Below, in pieces: positions 38,201 through 50,200 of a DNA stretch of 64,000 nt. The stretch is from Gordionus sp. m RMFG-2023 (lineage: Eukaryota; Nematomorpha; Gordioida; Chordodea; Parachordodidae): contig NC_088775.1 in the NCBI RefSeq assembly GCF_954871325.1, positions 20,251,561 through 20,315,560 on the forward strand, written 5' to 3'. The notes under the pieces were generated by a model. It worked only from the letters and a program-made list of their open reading frames with translations. It was not told where the DNA came from and searched no databases. The first letter of the stretch is position 1; every line of letters starts with the position of its first letter. The position numbers and the translations under genes were made by a program.

Positions 38201-41200
38201 AACCCGGAACCAAACCCACCTATTTTTTTTATCTTAAACCGAACCAGGGCAAAAATTTTGCAGGGTTGGCATCCCTGTTTAAAAGAGACGATTTTGTCAC
38301 ATAGTGCCGATATTCAAAAATATTTAAGAAAGGTGGTTAAAACGAGACATAAATTTTTTGAACAGAACAAAATTTTAATCTAATATGAAATCTGAATGAG
38401 TGGAATAAGTAAAAGCACTATTTAGCATTTTATTAAAATTTTTTTAGATAATAAACAGAATTTTAAATCTCAAAACATTTTTTATGTCTAAAAATAAAAT
38501 ACGCAATTTAACAAATATTATCAACCTATTTTCGGATGAAATGCTAAAGGATTTCTCTCTAAAATAGATTTGATAGCTTTTTTTCGATCGTCTTCATTTT
38601 CCAGAGTGTTATTACAATTATTACAATTACAATTGCTGCAAAACTCCCCGCTAGCAAAACATTCACAATAACTATAGATAAAATATTTTTTAAAATAAAT
38701 TATGAATAAATAACAAACTATTAATGAGTATATAAATTTATAATAGAATAGAATAACTTACAGTTTTAAACATTGTGATTTTGTACAATTGCATCTTTTC
38801 TTACCTCTGAGAGCATTTGTTGGATCGCTAATAAAATAAAATATGTATTTAATGATACATTCTTATTCATATATTAATAGTATTTGAAATTAGTTATAAA
38901 TTTTATTAATTCTCACTTTAGAGTAGATATATTTGCTAATGCGGTAGGTGATAACAAGACTGAAGATTGAGAAGTTAGATTTGACATACTATTTTCATGA
39001 GGCATCATCAAATGAGTTGCATTGGAAGTTAAAATATTCGAGCTATTCGTGATAAGTTTAATGTAATTTGAACCTTGAGAATTATAAAATATGGGTTCTT
39101 TGTCAAAGGATTGGTTCAAAGAGAAGTTTGATCTAAAGGCCTCAGTATTTACATTGTTACTTAATATAACGGTGCTAGAATTTTTAATTATGTTGGAATC
39201 AGCGTTTGTTGAAGTTATAGGGCTCAAAAATATGGGCGTTTGGCTGTTAATAGGATTGGTTTTTATAACATAGTAGCGTCCATTTAGTTCTAACCCTATG
39301 TTACTTATAATAGCATGAGGATTATCTATATTATTCGTCATCACACCAGACCCATTGTTGTAAATTACGTTAGATGTAACTGGTTCAGCTCGAGTATGTT
39401 GTATATTAGGGAGAATAGACACATATGGTTTAGACTGTAGTAGACTTTTGGCTACTGGGATACTCTCTAAATAAACAAAATAAACTATGTTAAATAATTG
39501 TATGATACCTAATATGTTCAGGTCCGTTGTCAAAAGTGTAGAACCAATATTTATATTTGCATTGTCTGTTCATATAAATTTGGTATTATTATATTAAAAA
39601 TAACTAATGTATGTAAAATTTTAAATGTAAATAATAAACTAGTTTAATTTTTAATTCAAATCTTTTAGACTAACTCAATTTTATCAAACTACTGTAATGG
39701 TTAATTAAAATAATTTATATTTATTACATTCGGTACTAGTCATTTTTAAAAAAAAATCTAGCTAAAATTATCAAATTTATACCAGTTTACTAGAAAAAAT
39801 TATTTGAATATGTGAATCAATTCTAGTTCATTTTCAATAAAAAAAAACTCAATTTACATAAATTTTAATTACAAATTATTGTGATTAGGGCTGCACCAAT
39901 CCACAATTTTTGACCGATCCAATATTTATTTCAATGAGGTAAAGTCATTTTTCGAAATATATTTGTGCATATCGCCTAGGAAAAAACATTTTGGTACCAA
40001 TCTTGGCTCTCAAAATAATAATACAAAATGACAAATACGTTTTTTTCACCTTCATAGACTTTAGGAGAGCATTCGATGGCATAAACCATTATATGCCTTA
40101 TGGGGCATTTTATTAGAGGACATTACACATAACTACGGCAATCTATTTGCTTCGTTTGAACTAAATAACAAGGTATCACCCTATTTCAGAATTAAAAAAG
40201 TGGTCAAACAGGCTTAAGTTCCCTCACCTATCCTCTTCAACATTACGATAAACAAGGTAATGAATGATACACTAGCGACGACGAACTTTCTGAAACTTAG
40301 TTCCAACAACACCCAACAAAATGATTGTATGCGGATGATATTGTTATTTTGACTAAGAATCAGGAGGATACGCACAATTTATTTATACCCTCAACATGCA
40401 GCCGCAAGATAGGACTGGTTATTAATTTCGATAAAACGACAATCTTACCATATAGCCTATTCTTTTAATGGGAAAACATACAGCAAGTACAAAACGCTGT
40501 GGTTCCATCGAGTGATGAAGGACATCACACATAAACATTAACATGAAACAATTCATTCGATTGAACAAAAACAAGAAATCAATAAAGAAGCTGCTCAAGG
40601 TCAGATTAAGCTACCTCAAATGATACATGTCAGTATTCCAGCCCAACAATATTTACACACACGTCAGCGCGTCATATACAAGATTACTATTGGAATTTCT
40701 GATAATATGGGGGAGAAAGTGAATTCTTCTCTTCTTGAGGGTAAAACATACCGGGGTATGTCTGGATACCTTCTAGAGCGTCTGATATAACTCTTGGGTT
40801 AAACCCCATTTATGATTCTCAGACATTTGATTATGAAGGTATGCATTTTCCTGTTTTCTGTCTTGTTAATCTCCCATGTCTTTCCTCCGTATAATAGAAT
40901 GGGGATAACTGTAATTAAAATTTTTTAGCCTTGTGAAAACCGTAGACTCTCTCGTTTTTCGTAATTTAAAGAATTTATAGAAAGCGTTCTAGCATTGTAT
41001 TCTAATATTCAACTCTTCTTTGAATCAACCTTTATTGTCGAGTATGACACCAAGGTATTTGTTCTACACCACCTTAATACTCTCCGAATCAACTATGAAA
41101 TCCCCAGTTATCGTCGCGTGGCTGGATTAGTATATCAGTCCAACAATATTTACTCATTAACATAGTCTTATAGTGATTTAAAATTAAATTCAACTCGCCA

Positions 41201-44200
41201 CCACCCTTCGTCTTAAAATAATTTTAAAAATTTTATTCAATTTTTAGGTGTGGGCTGTGTTCTTTTGCCCAGTCTCTTTTTTAATCAGCCAACAAAAGCT
41301 TAAGTAATTGTCCTAGGAATATACGCGTACAAATGTGACTAGCCCGTTTGGAGGGCTCCCTATTTTTTCTTCCCCATAAATTAAATATCCAGTTTAATGG
41401 ATTATGAGGAAAACTTAGCATAGCTCTGCTTGTCAACACTAGAGGGCTTAACACTGAAATCACATATCACGTAATTAATCAAATTTAAATTTTAATATAA
41501 TAAGTTCTTTCTTAATAAAAACAATGGAATATATGAAAAATAAATATACATAAAATTTTGGGCAATTTTTTTAATATTAGTTTATTAATATACTTTAACT
41601 ACTTTTATCGTTAAAAAATGTATAAAACATTTAACATTTTTATTTTATAAGAGACTTTTTATGGGAGTTATGAAGATTTATTTCGAGAAAATGAATATCA
41701 AAAATAAAAAAAAATGTGTATAAAAATAAAAATATATAGGTCGGTTAAATTTTAAAAAATTATCGGGCGATCTAATATTTTTTAAGAGCCCAAATCGGGG
41801 CCGATATTTAATATACAAATTGTGATTATTATACGTTATTTAGTAAAATTCATGGAAAGTAAAACTATAGATAAAATATAAAACTAATTTTTTAAAAAAG
41901 GCTTAGCGAAATAAAAGGTTAATTATTTTATAATATGTATTTTTTTTGACTTTCTCAAAAATTATCTTCAAAGAAGATGTACTATTATTTTTTTTCAAAT
42001 TTAGCAAATTAGTACGAATAAATATTATAAATATAAATGTTATATTATGATTTCAGTGAAAATGAAAGTTAAAAAATGATAATTGTTATAAATATTATTT
42101 TTAATTTTAAGAAAATAAGTAAATATATAAACATCGTTTTTGTATTTTATGATCCTTTGATTATCAAATTTTACCTAAAAATTCCAAATATATTTTATAA
42201 AAGTTATATTATAAATAATTAAATATTTTGCATATGCATAAAAATATCACTTTTTTTAAAAAAAAAAAATTTTTTTGCTCAAAAAATTTCTCAAGATTTT
42301 TTTCAAACTTCAATAGTTTTAAATTTAACAAACCATTAAGACAACGACTTTTATCATAAAACATATTTTCGCAAAAGTTTATTAAAGCGAATTGATTTTA
42401 TAAAGAAACTTTTGTCACGAATCCATATTTGCAAATGCTATTCAGCGAAGACCATATCGATAATTTTTCAAAGCAAACCCGTTACCAAGACCCTTTAGAG
42501 CGAATATATAACAGCGAACTTTTATCGTGAATAATAATAGCGGACATTTTTATAGCAAAGAAGAAACACAAATCGCGAAAACTATTTTGCGAATCATATA
42601 TCGCGAATTTATTAAAGGGATGTGAATATCAGGGAGAAAGCGCGGAATCAATAATTGCAAATAGTGACTATTTTCTTAAAATCAATAGTACTAAGAAAAA
42701 AATATTTATTGTTTCATATATTTTTTGAGTGATTTATCATTTAAACTGAATCCGATTTTTTAGCAATTCAATTTTATATCTGAGCATTGAAAAATAATTT
42801 CGAGCATTGAATAATTTTCTGAGAGTTGAGACTGTGTCCTGGGTGGCTTAATTTGGAAACTTAATTGTTATTTTTCGTATTTTATTCTCGTTTTTTTACA
42901 CTTTTGTTTTTTTTGGCTATTCAGTATTTAGTCTACCTAGGACACAGCCGAGTATTTATTCTCAATGGCTGAGGCTCATTTTTAGTATTTAAGTTTTAAT
43001 TCTGAGCGATTAAATAAATTTTAAAATAAGAAACTCGATAAATCTGGTGGCAACCTTTATATAATTTAGCAGCTATAGCATATAAAGTATTCAAATAGAT
43101 TTTTGACATTTTGAAAAAAAAATATTACAACAAAATAAGATGGAGTGATAACCTGGGATGTGAACCCAGACCCGAAACCTTCCAGAACCCTAGTATCTTG
43201 GGTGTACCCGAACCCGGACCCTTTTTAAAAGTGAAGGGTTCAAGGATTCTAGGTGTCATAAAAAAATTTTTTTAATAAATATAAAAAAAATTTCTATTTT
43301 ATTAACTTTTTTTCTTGAAATCATTTATTTTATCTTCGCGTTTTTCTTTCACTTTCTTCCTGGACTTCCATTTTATTTAGAGATTGATATCGTAAATTAT
43401 TTTCTAGCGTAGGTAATAATATTTTATTGTGTAAATTCATTAATAGGCTATGGTATAGAAATACGTTGAATATTTTGAAAGTGAATTATTTTGTAGTGCA
43501 ATTTATAATATATTAATTTAAATGATAATTTATTAATGTGCTCTAATAATTGAAATACTTTGATTATTTTGATTTGAAAGTGAAATATTGGGAATTATTT
43601 TGTGTGCAAGTAATAATATTTTAATATTAAAGGCTAATTTATTAATATGCTATATAATAGAAATACTTTGTTTACTTGTTTTATAATAATTTTATTAAGG
43701 GATTATTTTGTAGTATAAATTAAACAATATTATTTTATAAACAATATCAAGGCTAAGATTTTTTGAGCAGTAAATTTAAATTAATCAAAATTGGAAGTGT
43801 TTAGCAATTAAAGTGTTGTGATGATTTAATGAAACATATTGACGATTAAATTCAAACCCATTCATATAAAATTATAATATTTGCAAAAATAATTAAAATA
43901 TAGACAAAGCATTATTGAAATTTCTTTTATTATTCCTATTGTTAAATATAGACAAAGCATTATTGAAATTTCTTTTATTATTCCTATTCTTATTTTAATT
44001 GCAAATATTATAATTTTATATGAATGGGTTTGAATTTAATCGTCAATATGTTTCATTAAATCATCACAACACTGTATATCTTTTTATTATAAGTTATTAA
44101 TTATATTCTAATCAACAAATCAAAAAATTAATCATCTATACTTTTAAGGCTATGTCCTAAATATCAAAAAATTAAATCGCGCAATTTGCGCGAATCAAAT

Positions 44201-47200
44201 TGAAGCCATTTTTAATGGAAAATTAATATATTGGCTTCTATTTCGCCCCTGTTAATCGAGATTGACTTTTTAAATTTTGTTTAACTTAAATTGTTTTTAT
44301 TTTAAACATGTTAGCCTTTAACTATGTATTTCGTTTAAATTGTTTTTTTATAATACATATATCCTTATTTTATATTTATTTTTAGTTTTAGAATTGACTT
44401 TTTAAATTTTGTTTAACTTAAATTGTTTTTATTTTATGTTAGCTTTAACTATGTATTTCGTCTAAGTAAATACATAGTTAAAGGCTAACATGTTTAAAAT
44501 AAAAACAATATAAGTTAAACAAAATTTAAAAAGTCAATCTCGATTAACAGCCCCAATTACGTGATTCTTAAAACTTTTAAGATTCGTAAAACTTTAATCT
44601 TTTTATCATTAAACTTTTGTAATTTGCATGAATAAAAATGGCAAATGAATATCAACTCATGGAAAATATTAGATCACAAAAAAATATAGAGATACAGCAG
44701 CTAGTAAAGTCAAATAAGAAGAGATTGGTTAGAATTATAAACAAATAAAGAAAAGTTTGTTGCATTTCCAAATTCAACAAATACTATGCAATTTCTTAGA
44801 AATCAGGTTTTATATTAATAGTATATATAAATATTATTTTATATTTTAGGTTCAGGTGCTGCTATGATAAACAGTAAACACCTGAAATTTGTTGAAGACT
44901 ATTACTGGCTAAAAGAAAATGTGAGAGATATATGTAAGCATTCTGAAGCAAGTTTCATTTTGAAACAATCTAAGGATGCTATTAATATACAAATATCACC
45001 ACAAGTATTATAACATGAGATTAGAACCATATAAATCTATATTTTAGGATACTGAGCCAAACACAGAGAATCTGTTAAATGATATTGTAAATCCTGTTAA
45101 TCTATAGAAATAGATATTTCTGAGAATGAAATTTTAGAAGTTAAATATTTATTATATATATATTATTAATTTAATACCTTCTACCTCAAAAAGAAAAAAT
45201 TAAGAAACATCTAAATCTAAAATATATTAAGCTGAAAAGATGGAGGTATATCTTTTATATAAAATAATTATTTATTTTTGAAATAGATTTAGTTTCAAAA
45301 ATTTCTCATGATGATGATAAGCATCATCTCATGGGATTTTTCAAATCCCTCCAGAGCAAATACAATTCCAAGACAAGCAAACAAGCATTTGATTTCAAGA
45401 TGAAATTTTCTGAAATTATAGCTCCATACACCATATACATAATTTTTTATACATATTTTGTATATTTTCATAATAAATTTATAATAAAAATTTTAATTTT
45501 TATAAGTTTGTAATTTTATTTGAATTAAGTCATTTTAGCAGTCTTCTTCCTTAAATTAACAAATCACTCACTTATACTATATAATCAAAACAACACTTTT
45601 TTTGCATTTTTTATTGAATATTTATAAATAAATGTTATAACTTTGATAAATTTATCATAAATAATAAAACATTCATAGGAAATAATAAATGAAATGACAT
45701 TATAAAAAATTAAAATAAAATTAAGATGGGAATTAGTTAATAAGGTGGTAGTGGTAATTAAAAAATAGATGTATATAAAAATTTTACATATATGGCTTAA
45801 TAATACAAAATTAATATAAGTTAAATGTTTCTTATCGCTGGAACTGAGATTGGGTATTTGGAGTTGGCTATTCTTCATAATTTATTGATGTTCAATGATT
45901 GCCTTTAATATCAATAATAAGATTGTGTAATGGGCAGTCAGCCTTAACTATTTGTATAGTATTAGTAATATCAGTTTCTAAGAATTTATATAAGTGTCTA
46001 AATTTGGCACTCATAATGCCAAGACATCTCTCTACTGATACTCTTGCTGTAGAAAATTTTTTATTAAAATTTGATCATTTAAATTTGTTTTATATGGATG
46101 GTTTCACTATAAAATTCATTAAAGGATATGCATCACCTCCCACAATTACTTATGGTGATAATTTACCTGTTGAAGGTAAAAAAACTTGGATTGGGTATCT
46201 TGATGATTTTATTGATCATTCCTTCATAAAATAAGCTCTTTGTAAAGATGCTTTTACCTGAGATAAATCCAGGAAAACCAACCTCAATTAACATGAATCT
46301 AGAAAAAAATTAAAATTTAGTAAATATATAATTACCTAGATTTGTCTTTTGAAACACCTTGAATCACAATGGAATTAAATTTTTTATAATTAAAAAATGT
46401 GGATCCACTATTTGTAGGTTGTTTTATTTTTACATGTTTTCGAACAATATAGCATCCATTATAGGAAAACTTGATTTCCTGAAGTAATCTGCTGATATTT
46501 CAAGCATCTGTTCAACTGTTGGTAAACAGAGATGCTTGGATTGAAGACCTACCCATTAACCTACATGTTGATGTGACAATAATGTTTACTGATGTTTTGC
46601 CAATCTTTGCATATAATGCTATTTTTCTAAAGCTCATACCAGCTGTCAAATATCTTTAAATATATTCTGATTATTTATATAAAAAAATATTCATCATGAG
46701 TGTTATATAGAGGCGATGCTTCATACTGATAGTTTTATGTTTAACTATAGTGGTGTCTATAGACTCCAAATTTATAAGAATGTACATCTGACGAAATTTG
46801 TAATATATATAATATAAATATGATATATACCAGCCTTTTAAAAATCTATGCATTTTCTACATTTAGTCGTATCTTCAAATATAAAATAAGAATTAGTAAA
46901 TCATTCACATCAAACATTTTATATATTTTAAATTGAAAATAAATGTATGATTCGGGACATATTTCGTATCTCTCAAAACTCACGAAAGTTGTGCATCTCA
47001 CAAAACTTTTGAGTAATTTTTTTTTAATTTAGGACATAGCCTACACAAAATTTTAAATTACAAAAATTAAATTTATAAAATAATTTTCTATAAATAAATG
47101 TTTATACAGTTTGAACTACTTTTAATAATTTTGTTTATTTATTTTTTAGTATGATAATAAAAGATATTTTGTTAGAGTATTATAATGCAACTAAAGGGGA

Positions 47201-50200
47201 TTCTGAGTGCAAAACCTGCCACATAGCTACAAAAGGTTTACACAATACTAACCTCGAAAAACATTTAAGAAGACATCATTCTATAATTTTTGAGGAAAAA
47301 CCAAATTTTTGGAAGAAGACAGTTACAAGGTCTACTGTCAGTATAGTAAAGAAGGATGAAAATAATATTGAAAATGCTTTAAAAAAGCATTCATATTGTA
47401 ATGTCTGAGGAGAATTTAATGAATGCTTTGGTTGAGTTAGTTATAAATGGAAGACCTTTCAATATTATTGAGGATTGTGGTTAAAAAAATTATTGATCCT
47501 ATTAATAAGGCAATTGGAATATCAATTAACCGTTTGAAAATTAAAGACGTAGTGGTTAATGAATCGTAAAAAATAAAAGCAAAAATAATAAAAGAAACAA
47601 TAAATTAATTTTATTAAGAATTGATTCTGCCAAAAGATTTGGGAGAAATATTCTAGGAATAAATATACAGTATATAAAAGGGAATAATAATTAAGAAATT
47701 TAGCTATGAAGGAGATTAAAGAGAGTGCAACTTCTGAATATATAAAAAAAATAATATTAGAAACATTAAATAAATTTAATATTCCTATTACTAAGGATAA
47801 TGGTGCTAATCTTATAAAATCAATTAAATTATTAAATGAAAGCTCACTGGAAGAGATGGATGATATAGACGATGATGATGATAATTATGAAGACATAAAT
47901 GAAAATAATTTACAAGAAATAATAAAAGATTTATCCACAAATATATATTGCATCAGATGTGCAGCCCATACTCCAGAATTGGCTATTATTGATTGCCTTA
48001 AAAATATTCACTTTAAAACTATCATTGATAAAGCAAGGGATGTTGCAAAATATTTAAGAACTCCCACAATTACAAGAATATTAAAATCAATGAAAGGGTC
48101 AATGGCAATATTAGATTGTACAACACGTTGGTCCTCAGTTTGTATCATGCCAGAACGATTATTAAGTTTGAAAGATTTCTTTACTGATTTTATTATAGTA
48201 GCATGTAAATTCGTTTTGTCGAAAGATGATTGGTGCCAAATAAAGTACCTTATTAGTGTATTAATTCCTTTAAAAATAACAATATTAAGATCACAATAAT
48301 GTTTATCTGATTTTTATGGATATGGATTAGATGCCAATTGGATTTAAGATTTACTAGTCCTTTTCATAAAAAATATTAGAAAACATGAAAATTTGAGATT
48401 TGCAAAATAGTGTTTTATATGCTTCTAAATATCTAGACCCTCGATATGAAGCTTTATTGAGTAATGAGCAAAACAAATAGCTAAAGACGATCTTTAGGAT
48501 TTATGACATATGCAAAACTCCATTATTTACAACATATTGGAGGCTACGACTATACCTACTGGTTATAGTGATAAAAATGATAATGATAGCACATTGATAA
48601 TTGAAATTTTACTTTTAGATAGGGAAAAAAATCAAATTATCATCAGATAAGGAAGAACAAAAAATGCCTATTACATCTTTAAAAAAAACTCTCAGAATTT
48701 AAGAAAATAAATAAGGATATAAATGGAAGAAAATTCTTCAATATATCGAATCATATATCTTGTCTAATCATCATGGCTGTACCGGTGACACAAGTACAAT
48801 AATTTATATATTATAAAGATAGCTATCTATTTTAGGTAAATGTGAAATGTGGATTTTCATCTTTGAAATATATATTGTCTAATTTACGTGGAAATCTTAA
48901 GGATGATATTTTAGAAGATATTATGATTATGCGATTGAATAAAACATTTAAAATATAAATTATTTCATTTTTAAATTTTTAATGTATATTATGAAGTATA
49001 ATAATAAATGAATGAAAAAAAGTCTTATTTTGAGTCATTTTTTATGTTCCTTGAACCTGGACCCAAACCCTGGATCCTAAATTTTATTCCTGTACCCTTT
49101 TTTTTGTCGAGTTCACATCTCTGGTGATAATGATGAAAATGAAATAATAGGTTATTTTTACAATACTCAGATGAAAAATTATAAGGATAACTATTTATAA
49201 ACGGGAATCAATAATATGAGGAGAAAATTCATGTAAAACGAATCTTTATTATTTTTCAGCTGATTGAAAAATGTTCGTGTTGCCAACTATTTTTTGATAT
49301 TATATTTTCTAATATATTTCTTAAAACTACTTGAAAATTATTATTAACATAATTTTTTTTAAAAAAACTGAGTTCTAAAAATTGTAAATAAATATTTTTT
49401 TAAAAAGGAAAAAAAATGATATGAAGGTAATTTTTTATAAAATTTCTTACAGTCATGATAATCCTTTAAAAATTCTTTCCCATAAATATCTAAGTTGGGG
49501 AAAATGTTTAAAGGCAAACCAAAATTATTTATTTTATTTTAATAACTTGAAATCTCGATCTTTGTTTATTTTTACCAAAACTAGGTTCTGGATAATGTAT
49601 AATGTTACACACTATATGGTTTAGGGATAATTGATAATATTTTATTTTAAAAATTAGCAAGTTTACTATTAATTACATTTAATTGTTTGTAATTTTGGTT
49701 ACCAATTTTATTTGAGAAATCTTTTTCAAGGATATATTTTCCAGAATTTTTTTTTATATTGTTAATTTTCTTAAAATTTTTCAATTAAATTATTTGAATA
49801 ATTTTTTTCGGGGATATATTTATGGGATTCTTAAAATTTTTCAATTAAATTATTTGAATAATTTTTTTCGTGGATATATTTATGGGAATTTTTTTTTATC
49901 AATTTTCTAAAAAAAATATATTTTTTTAAGATATAAAAAAAATGGGGAATTTTCTGTGAAAATTTTAATTCAAGGGATTTATTTTCCTGAGTGGGGGGGG
50001 GGGAGTTATTTTTAGGGAAATTTTTTTCCTGAAGATTTTTTCCCAGGTAAACTTTTAACCACCATACTTGAAAACGAATGAACTTTATATGATGGTTATA
50101 AAGAGTCCAACTTAGTCATTATTAATGTCTTAAAGCTCTAGCTCAAATGGATCCAGTTATATTGATCATATGAATCAAAGAAATTATGTTATGAAAAAGC

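Larger units (their letters stand above)
44147..47042. mobile_element. PIF/Harbinger element nested in the hAT element
   Basis: Ends AGGCTATGTCCTAAAT and ATTTAGGACATAGCCT, a perfect 16-bp inverted repeat. It carries the two divergent genes typical of the superfamily: a MADF/BESS DNA-binding protein on the plus strand and a DDE transposase on the minus strand, arranged tail to tail. The expected 3-bp target duplication is not evident (TTA left, ACA right). A foldback element (44249-44550) is inserted near its left end. Both genes are damaged. Confidence 0.82.
43153..49123 (+). mobile_element. hAT element with BED-finger transposase, carrying a nested PIF/Harbinger, 8-bp target duplication
   Basis: Left end CTGGGATGTGAACCC and right end GTTCACATCTCTG, flanked by GTGATAAC (43145-43152) and GTGATAAT (49124-49131), 7/8, fitting nTnnnnAn. 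ACCCGAACCCGGACCC-type words lie inside both ends. With the Harbinger insertion (44147-47042) removed it would be about 3.1 kb, a normal hAT size. The transposase is on the plus strand at 47151-48956. A 3' fragment of the same family lies at 51311-51665 in the next LIN54 intron. Confidence 0.82.

Noticed and set aside
39091-39273. Plus-strand open frame inside LIN54 exon 4
   Set aside because: Shadow of the minus-strand coding exon.
44147-47042. Assigning a 3-bp TTA/TAA target duplication to the PIF/Harbinger element
   Set aside because: The bases flanking the perfect 16-bp ends are TTA on the left and ACA on the right, so no duplication can be claimed.
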